The notes under the pieces were generated by a model. The model made no database searches, was not told the DNA's origin, and saw only the letters and a program-made list of their open reading frames with translations. Source: Asterionellopsis glacialis (lineage: Eukaryota; Bacillariophyta; Plagiogrammaphyceae; Rhaphoneidales; Asterionellopsidaceae). From it: a stretch of 52,473 nt of DNA. Location of the stretch: positions 1-52,473 of the forward strand of contig WKLE02002653.1 in assembly GCA_014885115.2 (NCBI GenBank). Reading direction: 5' to 3'. Shown here one piece after another: positions 32,674-42,800 of this stretch (positions are counted from its first letter, which is position 1; the number at the start of each line of letters is the position of its first letter). The position numbers and the translations under genes were made by a program.

Positions 32674-35242
32674 TTATTCTGTCTCTTTGCTGGATTTCTT
32701 AGTCTTCTTAGCAGGAGGCTCCCAAGGGAACCCAATCGAGTTCAAGAGTTGAACACGTAATTTGGCAACATCGACCCCATCTGAATATTGTCCGTCTTTC
32801 AATTCTTTGTAATTTTTCCGTTGAGCTCTAATCCAAGCTGATAGACCACTCTTGCTGAATGGAGGGTTTAAAGTACCATGTGTTGCAATATATTCTCGGC
32901 TCTCCTCGAAAAAACTAAACCAACTTAGTATGTTCCTTGACGTATGTAAACATCGATCTCCACCCTTTTGGTTTTTCTCTGATGCATCTTGTTGTGGTGA
33001 TGGACTAGTACTACCACTACTTAGTTCTTTATCACAACTAGCCAATAAGTACATGCACCCCAAACTCTCAAGTTTATGTTGTCGTTCAACCGTCATGGTC
33101 ATATTCTTCCCCTTTCTGCGATCCATGTCAGTCATGGGTCTGTTATGAACCTTTTCCCAGTCCCGTATTCGTTTCAACATTATCTTTTGATCGGCCATCC
33201 AACGAACTAATTCTTGATGTCTTTTATCATCTGCTAATTTTGTGATTGCCTTGGCACAACAATGACCATATTCTTCCTTAATCCGCTTGAGGCGTTCAAA
33301 TTGCTCATCCCAAACATCAAAGTAGGATGATGACCATTGAAGTCCTATCTCCTCCAATATCCGTACACGTTCAGCATCCATAGGAGTTTGTTCTCCCTTA
33401 TTATACTTTTTATACTGTGCACGTTGTTTCATCACAAATTCACCCAAAAATCCATCTCTTCGGGGTACATTACAATGACCATGCTTAGCCTTGTATTCAC
33501 GGAGAAGATTGCAAGAATTTGCAAACATGGCTGTGTGTGTGCGTGTTAGTGTTAGCAAAAAAGTAAAGAAATGCAAGAGTGTTTGTGTGAGAGAGATCAA
33601 AACCAGTTATCTTTAGAATATTACAAAGAAGCACAATCATCATAAGCCATTACACGTACCATTGTGCCTATGCTTCCGTCCATCAACAATCGGACCTGAT
33701 CGTTGTTGCAAATGGATGTCATTGCTGTTGGTGGGCGAACTTCTGTGACTGATTCTTCGATCTTTTGATGAGGAATAGGAACGACCTGAAGGAGACCTAC
33801 TACTACTATGGTGTGTATTGGATTCTCTTGTTAAAGAATTCTGTCCAAGTCGAAGTGGTGATCTTTGATCGATTAGGGCAGCAGTTGTGTTCGTCGTACT
33901 CCTCTCTGTTGCATTATCTATATCAGGTCCACTAAGAGAATTTGTATCATTATCATCTGCTTCTCCATCATTTGCTGCTGTTGACGCCATGAACATTTGA
34001 TGATGATTATCTGGAAATGTTAAAGTGATCTGATTATGATGATTATGTCGATTGTTATCATGATGGTGGTCAGTGTCACCATGACTGTTGTTGTTATTGG
34101 TATTGTTTTCAACCAATGTTGCTGTGGTCATAGAAGATGCCATAGGAAGTTTCGGTCGTTTTCTGGCACGATTGCTATTATTCATCTCTGCATTCAATAA
34201 AAGTCTTTTTGTATTGGCAAGCTATAGCAGAAAAAAGGGGAGTGGGAGGGGCAAATGTATAAATAATCGTTAAGAAGGTGCAACAAAGTCTAGAGATAGA
34301 ATAAATAAATAAATAATAGTGACCACGTCTTTTACAAAGATCATATTCATAATTTCATGGCATATACACACATACCTCTGATTCAAGTTGTTGTAACCTT
34401 CGTTTCAACATTTCATTTTCCATTTGTAATTGTCTCTTTTCTACATTTGTAGTAGTCCCATCATTAATGTGATTCATAGTTTTATGATGGCTGTAGCTAT
34501 TCTCATTATTCGTATTTACAGGAGGGGGATGCTGATAATAGTGATGCTGCTGGTGGTGGTGATGTTGGTGGTGATTATGATTGTGAGAGGGATTACTACC
34601 AGCTTCATGGTTATTATTTGTAGTCGTTGTTGTTGCTGGTAGTGGTGGTTGTACAGCTGTAATGACATTCATACGAGGTCGTATCGGAATAGAAGAACTA
34701 TCAGCCGTAGCAGCAGTAAGTCTTTGCATAGATATTGGTGGTGCTTGGTGTGCTTGTAATTGTGGCTGTTGTTGTTGTTGCGATATAGGCGTTGGTGGTG
34801 CTGGTGCTGGTGGTTGTTGCTGTAATGGAGGAGGATCTGGAAATCGATGAAGGTGGTTGCTACTGTTGCTGCTGTTGTTGCCGCCATTCGTACTAGCTGC
34901 ATTATTGTGAGTGCCTGCTTGAGGTGGCGGATTGATATTATTTGTTGTTGCTGGTGGACCAAAACGATGGTGTTGATGACATAATTCAGATTGTTGTGAA
35001 GGTGGATAATTTTGATGTTGGTGTTGTTGTTGAAATTGGTGGTGTTGCTGCTGCTGCGGCTGCTGATGGTAATGCGGTGGCACTTGTTGGAGGGAATGCC
35101 CAGTAGCAGAAAAAGAAGGAAAGTGCTGTTGCTGCTGTTGATGAAGATTGTTCTCACCATTTTCTATTACATTTGTTGATGCATTAGACCAACCATTATT
35201 GTTATACCCATGACTATTATTATTATTTCTTATCTGAGACAT
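32674..35242 (-). CDS. Q/N/H-rich protein with helicase-associated repeats
   Basis: Three exons, 35242-34376, 34221-33660 and 33530-32674, join in frame across introns of 154 nt (GTATGT...TATAG) and 129 nt (GTACGT...ACACAG), giving 761 residues. Residues 1-265 are low-complexity Gln, Asn, His and Pro. A leucine-spaced coiled coil follows (NEMLKRRLQQLESE, continued in exon 2 by LANTKRLLLNAEM). A second Asn/His/Ser-rich region with RS-like dipeptides comes next. The last third holds at least three helicase-associated (PF03457-type) repeats, for example REYKAKHGHCNVPRRDG followed by LGEFVMKQRAQYK. These small helical repeats are thought to bind DNA and are expanded in diatoms. There is no helicase core. 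A nuclear DNA-binding or condensate-forming protein is my inference. Confidence 0.8.
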
Positions 35243-36245
35243 GTTTCGCGCTGTGATTTCAAAATCAATCCACTTTTTCTTCTTTATTCATTTCAAGCGA
35301 TGCGGTCTCACAAGAGAGCCCAAAACAGAATTAAATAGCCGACCTATACTTCTGTCTTTGGAGGGAAAGGTTGCCGGTCGAAGTGACCCTACCGGTTTTT
35401 GCAGTGATACTTCTATTGATACCTCCGAGTTGTCATTCTTTGGTACAGTACTCCCTACTTTTTGTGATCTCAGACTGTAGGACTAGGTCCTACGTCTTCT
35501 AAGTATGGCACCCTACGTAGTCTAGTCCAATAGATCGCATTTTTCAACTCAAACTTTTTTTTCTTTCTCTCGTGACAGAGAGCACACACCTGGCGAACTG
35601 GTGACCCATGCAGACATTGAGGCGATATTATGGGAAAAACTTTTCGAAAATAGAGGGAAAAGGTATCTGTTTTGTAGTAAAATTAGGGGTATCCTCTGGC
35701 TTTTTCCTGTCCGTCATCAGCCCATCCCCCGGTGAAATTAAAAAAAGATTTTTTTGAAATTTTTACACGTAACGAATTGCTACGTTGCGTCATAGAAACG
35801 TCATGTATTCCTCAAGTAGACTTCATAGAAAGTACCGGTCGGTACCCAGTACTGAGGGTATGTAGAATACGTCAACGTCATCATCTTTCTGCAACGTCAT
35901 GCAATGCCATTTGTCGACCTCCCTGTCAACAGCTTGTCTTTTGTTCGCCCCTGCCTCTTGCTTTGTATCCTGTTGGCTTCTTTTCTGCGACTGTGCGGTT
36001 CCCGAGACAAGGAGTTGTCTTGCGAAAGAGACTAAAGAAATAAAGATTCGCGACAGTCCCCCACTGCAGGAATTTGTTGTAAAAGTACTTGCATTGTCTA
36101 AAACTTTTGGATCACATAAAAATCAAATCATTGCCGTCATCCTAGAGAAGCCAGATTTTAAGAGTGCATACCAAAAAAGTAATCTGAAACTTCCGCTCTT
36201 CCTTGTTTTAGCCATTTGTTTCAATAACTAACACCCACCGTCATT
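35243..36245. promoter_or_regulatory. Divergent spacer with palindromic words
   Basis: This 1-kb spacer between the Q/N/H-rich gene and the transporter gene contains GACTAGGTCCTACG, CTACGTAGTCTAGTCC and AGTACCGGTCGGTACC blocks (about 35480-35530 and 35830-35850). The frames at 35732-36043 and 35899-36231 lack motifs and are most likely chance. Both promoters are expected here. Confidence 0.4.
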
Positions 36246-38424
36246 ATGGCTCTAATATCAATATCACAACGATTTTTTCGTCAAAGTAAGAGAACATCTT
36301 CTAATACTAGTAGAATTCTTCTCTCTCTAGTAGGAATTCTTCTTTTGGTTGGAAATCATCATTGTTCTGGATTCGTCATACCAACAAGAACAACAGAAAC
36401 TACTAGTTTACTTCGATCACCATCAGTATCAAAATTGTTGACACAATCAACATTTATCACTTCAAATAATAATAACAACAACAACAATATTTACAAAAAA
36501 TATGGTTACTACCAAAATGATCAATCATCATCTCAATTTATGACACGACGTTTTGAAACAGACACAGTTACAGATTCAAAGCAAAACACAACATCATCAA
36601 GTCCAGAGAAGACTCCCGAACAAGAAACATCATCAAAAAATGACGACTCTACAGGCGCAAGCAGTGGTACAATGACCGCAACAACAGCATCTTCCACTGG
36701 ATCGATGTTATTGAATGGTGATGTTATGCCATGGATCATGGTGGGATTATGTTGGATTGTTGGATTTTTATCATCCTTGGACCGTGTTGCCATGTCAGTT
36801 GCAATTTTACCATTATCAGCTGAATATGGGTACACGGAAACCATCAAGGGACAAGTATCATCCTTACTATCGTTGGGGTATGGATTAATGATTTTACCGT
36901 GTGGATTATTCATATCACAATCGTCTCCCAAGCTTGTCTTGGCAACAGGTGTTACATTATGGAGTTTGGCAACTATAGCTACGCCCGCTGCGGCAGGTCT
37001 CAGTTCCGACTGGACAGTGTTATGGCCCTTGTTGGCAGCACGTGCTGCTGTAGGTGCTGCAGAAGCAGTTGTGCTGCCTTGTGTCCAAAAATTAATGGCC
37101 ACATGGGTCCCACCGGAACGTAAAAGTATATCTGTGGCCATTATCTTTTCAGGCTTTCAAGCCGGTACGATTGGTGCCTATATTATCAGTCCAAACATTT
37201 TGGACGTTTATGGTTGGAGAGGTATATTTTATATTTATGGTGCTGCTGGATTATCTGTGTTAATCCCATGGTTACTATTGGCCAAGGATGAACCATCATC
37301 TGTATCAACAGCAGCAATGGAACTTGAGAATAATGGTGTGATCGATGTTGCAGGAACGCCGTCAACAATGTCAGAAGCACTACAAACAACTTCTACGACA
37401 ATGATGGAGGTAGAAACCGAAACAACAGCAACATCATCAGCAAATGCTATGCAATCCCCATCTACACCAACACAATCAGGAATGCCAACTGCTGTACAAG
37501 AAGCTATCGATGTATTGAAAAGTGCTCCATGGAAAGATTTTGCAAAATCCAAAGGATTTTGGGCTATGCTTATGGCTCACGCTGCCAATAATTGGGGATT
37601 GTACAACAGTATATCATGGACACCTACATTTTATGCTGAGCAATATGGTCTAAATGTGAAGGAGTCGGCACTCTTTGCCGTCTTGCCAAGTGTATGTGGT
37701 GGAATTGGTGGATTACTGGCTGGATCCGTGGCAGATAAGATTTTGAAGAATGTAGAGCAAGACCCTGAACAAGATTACGAACAATCAAAGACAAACGTAC
37801 GGAAACTATTCCAGGGTATTGCCTCGTATGGTCCAGCTGTCACATTATTCACTCTTGCGTCACACATCCCCGAACAAGCATGGGTAGCTCAAGCTCTTTT
37901 GACCGGTACGGTTGGATTACAAGCATTTAATGCCGCTGGATACGGTGCCGCAAATCAAGAAAAAGCTGGCGATCAATGGACTGGTTTATTGTATTCACTC
38001 ACTAGTTTACCGGGAGGTATGTTTTGTTTTAGCTTGCTCGCTTACCACGTACCGCACTGTTTGTTTTGTTTGTCATGTTGGGTCGAACCAGTCTCATCTT
38101 TGTTTCCAATTACTCAATCACATACTCATGGCATTTCCTTGTGCTTTTTTTCAGTGATGTTTGGAAGTTTAGGTGTATACGTCACAGGACAACTTTTGGA
38201 TTTGACACATGATTGGTCTAAAATCTATGCATTAACTGCTACAAGTAAGTTCTGGAAGCCATTCAAAACCACTACACCCGCGTGTTCGTTTTTAAAATTC
38301 AAGTTCTTATGTAACTGAAACTTGCATGTTTTTCCATTGTTTTTTTTTTGCTTCTTCCAAAGTGTATGTGATTGGTGCAACAGGGTTTGTAACACTTTAT
38401 GATGGTAAAAAGGAGTTTGACTGA
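36246..38424 (+). CDS. Plastid PHT4/ANTR-type MFS anion transporter
   Basis: Exons 36246-38016, 38155-38244 and 38363-38424 join in phase 1 twice across GT-AG introns (138 and 118 nt), giving 640 residues. The leader is hydrophobic and ends CSG|FVIP, a diatom plastid signature. A long Ser/Thr/Asn-rich stretch then precedes twelve MFS helices starting at WIMVGLCWIVGFLSSLDRVA. The LDR motif, ARAAVGAAEAVVLPC and WGLYNSISWTPTFYAE match the SLC17-related PHT4/ANTR family, which moves phosphate or organic anions across plastid membranes. The central loop carries an unusually long Thr/Ser-rich insert (about residues 355-420). The second exon restores the last helices (MFGSLGVYVTGQLLDLTHDW), which supports the splicing. 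The substrate is not determined. Confidence 0.87.
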
Positions 38425-39008
38425 ATTTCTTCGTACGTAGTGTTTTGCTTACCTACTCCATGAAGCATTGGCCTGTACACGTATATTTGTGTCTGTAAAT
38501 AGAACAAGATCCAACTCTAGAGAGCAAGCATAGAGATCAACAGTATTCCATAATCTAAGCACCCCATACATCTTTTTTTCGGATTATTTGGTGTTAATGA
38601 TAGTTTCCACTTTAATGGTTGCACTACACAGTGCTCGGACATTTGTTATTATAGAATAACATGTTTGGTATTTGCCTCTTCATTTCATTTTGCACGGATT
38701 CGGGTCAAACTTCTTGTCCTTGCTTGTTGGATCTTCAAATGTGATGATGCATGCGATCGTGACGGGAAAACCATTTCTCAATCGACTATTTTATCGCGTT
38801 CGTACGAACAACGAAGAAACGCACAATAGTCAATTTTATATTTTTACTAACATGGATACTATTTATTTAAAGTGACCGGTTGAAGAAAGATAAACGCGCA
38901 GTGTCATAAATTTGATACACTACAGACATGCATATACAGATGTAAGCACCTCATCGAATCATCACTACAAAAGCCATACAGTATTCCTACATCTACTAGA
39001 CTTGCCCA
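38425..39008. other. Convergent 3' spacer, no gene recognised
   Basis: This AT-rich 3' flank lies between convergent genes. The frame 38672-38875 has no motif and is probably chance. Confidence 0.45.
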
Positions 39009-39333
39009 TCATCCTTCGCAAATACTCTCAGTAGCAAAAGTGAGCTTGACGCGGCCAAGATTATTCACATTACCGCAAGCATACTCTTCCAACGTCCAGG
39101 TATCGATTTCTTGCCCATAATATAGACTTCTTGGATTCTTTCCTGAGGAAATATCCTGTATTGGCGTTGAAGTCGTCCCGCTTGTACAACTGCCGATTTC
39201 AAAGGTTTTATACTTGATGAACGTATTCACACCATCCCCATTGTTGTTCTTGATATAGACTGTTATTATTTCTTCATTGTGGTCCCCATATACATCATTT
39301 TCTTCTTTTACATATAATTCTTTCAAAACCATT
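39009..39333 (-). CDS. Small orphan ORF
   Basis: The frame gives 107 residues from the ATG at 39333, or 120 if the in-frame ATG at 39369 is used. It is polar with beta-like alternation (EEIITVYIKNNNGDG, FIKYKTFEIGSCTSG) and three Cys. The first 12 residues of the longer form are hydrophobic (CAVCFLLL), so that form might carry a short leader. No family is recognised. The composition is more protein-like than nearby chance frames. It could be a small secreted protein, a gene remnant or noise. Confidence 0.35.
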
Positions 39334-39371
39334 TTGAGAAGTAAAAAACATACAGCACACGTATCGATCAA

Positions 39372-39810
39372 ATTTTATGTTTATATGGGTTCAAACGTGA
39401 ACCTGGGTACAACAAGGTCCGGTCCCGGTAGACTTTGATGACATTTCACCATGCAACGTAAAAATTATACGAAAGCTATCATTCATTACTTTCTTGCACG
39501 AGTCAAGAAAGTGAGATACATGTCGTGGACCCTCACGTGATGGAACCCCCATGAAAAGTGACGAAAAATATTTACCGTAATCATCATATTCCTTATATTT
39601 TACAGTATGTAAGCATTAATATTATGATGATACGAGTGTGCACGACATTCGGAGGCCCGCGCGGGAGGTTTGCAGACCCATGCGTGAGTCAATCGCGCGA
39701 CATCCAATCCCGGGATTTCAAAGCCACGACTCACACGACTGCATCGACTCAAGCTCTCCTAAAAATATTGTGCCTTGTGTCTCTACTAGGGTAGTCGACA
39801 TGTGGCAGAA
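39372..39810. other. Divergent spacer upstream of the helicase gene
   Basis: Contains AACCTGGGTACAACAAGGTC and CCCGGTAGAC words near 39405-39430 and a GC-richer stretch (39640-39720) before the helicase start. No gene is recognised. Confidence 0.45.
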
Positions 39811-42800
39811 ATGCTGAGATCTTTGCTTTTATGGCGGGAGCAAGAAAGTCGGAGGAAGCTTCTTTTTGAAGGGGTCGTCCCATTCCAATACCATACAAGA
39901 GGTGTGCCGACACACAACTCCTCTCCCGCTGCGACGCCTTCAATAGAAAAAAATACACAAGATTCTATTGATCACACAATAATGAGTAGTGAGACCACTG
40001 CAAATAATTCGGGTTGGACGTCGTGGCTAGGAAGGGGGAAGTCTTGTTCAGAAATTAATTCGGAAACTGAAAGTAAAGAAAGTTCTCATGAAAAGCGACT
40101 AGCATCAATCTTGAGATACATTGCTACGATGCATCAATCTGCAGATGGAGCAGACCTTTATTTTGTCAAAGAGTGCTCTGAAAAAGACACAGATAGATTG
40201 TTGGCAACAGATTTCTTTCAGGGACTCATTGACGACCAAACTAGCAATGACGATTCTTCCAATGTATTGTTTTCGACGTCTGACTTTCAGGGTATTATGA
40301 AGGTTGAGGGATTTCAAAAATGCCCTCCGTTTTCATTTTATAAAGCCTCCTCTTCACGACGGGGCGGAGGAGAGGGTCGTAATATGCAACGGAACTATAC
40401 TTTCTCATCGACAAAAACGGAAAATGATGGACGAGCTTGTTGGCTTCATCTGACACGTCTTCCTTTAGAGCAGGCACCACATGCTAGAGGCAGTGCTCTT
40501 CAGGAGTACCTCAATTCGTGGAAGACTCGTGTTGGTGTCAATTCAGCTCGTGAACTGCTCACTCTTGAAAACTTGTCAATGCTACAGTTAGATTCCAATA
40601 CACCTCATGAGGTTAAATCTTTTTTTCGGACGTACAAAAAGTTTCTCATCAAGTCATCCGTTCGAAGCAAGTTAGAGCCCATGTACGATGGACTTTTTGA
40701 ATGGTTCCAGCAACAAGGGGGGAAAGGATGCGATGAAGAACTTGTTTGGGGATTCGGAAATGCCCGAATGGTCAAGGCCAACGGAAGAAATGAGACTGTC
40801 ATTAATGGGCCCTTGTTGGAAATTCTAGTTGAAGTTGAGCTAGCCAGGGATGGATCCTTAGTAGTTCGACCCCGGGAACATACAGGTGTTGCATTGAATC
40901 GACAAGTCATTATGGCTCTTGCGCATGGCGGTCAAGGATCATTGTCAACGGATACCATTTCAAACTTGCATAAGACAGTGTCCGAGTTAGAGACGTCACA
41001 GATTTCTCCAGGCCAACCAAGTACGTACACGAAATTACTAAAACAAATTGCGGTACAACTCTCTTCTGGTGGTACTTTTCAATCGGCATCAACATATCGT
41101 CCAACAGAGGGTAATAGAAACAACTTAGTGATCACAGACTCATGGTGTTTATATTATAGAAAGAAACCAAGTGCGGTATGGGCCAGAGATGCATCGAATC
41201 TAGAAGAGCAGCTATTGAAACGTTCACAAACATGCAAATCCCTCCCAAGAGCTTCTTTGGCATTAACATATGGACCGGGAGTGCTTCAGCACGAATCAGG
41301 AGGTACCGTGACTCAAAATAACAATGAAGAGCGAAACTCGACGTTTTCATTTTCCCCCTCAGATATCAAGTCAGTATTGTTTAGAAAAACGAAGAAGTCC
41401 AACCATGATGTCACTTCAGAGAGAGCGATCTTTCCCCTCCCAACAAGCGACTCCCAAAATCAAATCGCTGATCTACTACTGAACAAAAATTACCCTGCCA
41501 TAGTTTGCGAAGGCCCTCCAGGAACAGGAAAAACCCACACAATTGCCAATATTATATGTGCGTATCTCTGCCAAGGAAAGCGAGTCTTGATCACGTCTAA
41601 AGGTGCACCAGCTCTTTCTGTACTGAGGCAGAGACTGCCCCAAAGTGTTCAAGAATTGACGGTTGACGTGAGCGCTTCCGAAACTAGTGGTATGCGCCAA
41701 CTGCAGCAGACTGTTGAACGCATGGCTGATCGACTTTCTCGTGTCAGTATGGATATTGAGCAGGAGAAATGCCACTTACTCCAACGCAACATCGATCAAC
41801 TGCATAAGGAGCTAGAGGAGATAGACGAGAAACTGGAAGAATACAGCGGACGTAAACGGCGTATCTTGTCAAGCCCTGAAGGGCAGCAACTCTCCGAAGT
41901 TTCACTGTCGCTTTTTGAAACCGTACCGTGGGCTATGAAAACTGCTGCTTTGTGGACATCGGACGATGCCAGGACATTTTACCATCGTGCCAATGAGCTG
42001 CTGATTAAAGAAAACGATCCAATCAATTTAGTAACGAATTTTGCACATCCTCCTTCAGATGCTCTAATGTCGTACGTCTCTGCTAAAGCTGGAGTGACTT
42101 TACATAGTCTCAGACGTAGCGCTGTTTCAACAGTAGCTGCATTACCATTACTGGGTACATTCTCTGGAATGAATCAGAGTGAATCACAGCTACTTGAAGA
42201 AGTCGGTGCTCTCAAGGTATACGATCAGCCGCCTCGAATGAAAGAAGATTGGCAATTAGCATTACGTGCACTCAAGCAGGACAGAGCTATGTGGCTATTT
42301 AACCGAGATATTTTGCAACCTCTGATTGAACGCGAAAAATGGCCGTCAGACGAAATTTATTCCATGCAGAAAGGGAAGATGAGGCTGAAAAAAGTTTTTG
42401 TTAATAAAATGAGAGATGTTCTCACGGTGAAGAGCCTTGCTGTAAAGCTTAACGTGTCAGATGAAATCAAGATATCATTCGAAAGTGCGATCCTAGACGA
42501 GAAAAGGAGAAAGAATGCAGCACGAACACAATTGCTTGCCGAAGAATTGGTGGAAACCAAAGTTGTTTCTGAACTAAGTCGCATGTTTTCAACCGAGGCA
42601 CAAAGTGCCCTGATCAGATTTGCTCAGATCAGTGGCAAAGCTAAATTCAGTAGAGTATCGCAGGATCCCTCAAAAATGTCTCAGCGCCAAAGACGCCATA
42701 GGAAGGAGTATCTTGATGCGTTTGAAAAATGTGTTCGATATATTCCTTGTTGGGTGCTGACTTCATCTCAAATCAGTGACTATCTCCCGTCAGAATTTTG

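Noticed and set aside
34669..35160. 163-residue minus frame overlapping the Q/N/H-rich exon
   Set aside because: It is a shifted reading of CAA/CAT repeats inside a well-supported exon.
35732..36231. Two overlapping plus frames before the transporter ATG
   Set aside because: They have Cys/Ser-rich composition without a domain, and the transporter start with its plastid leader explains the downstream gene fully.
38672..38875. 67-residue plus frame after the transporter gene
   Set aside because: There are no motifs or splice context, and the length is expected by chance in AT-rich DNA with few stops locally.
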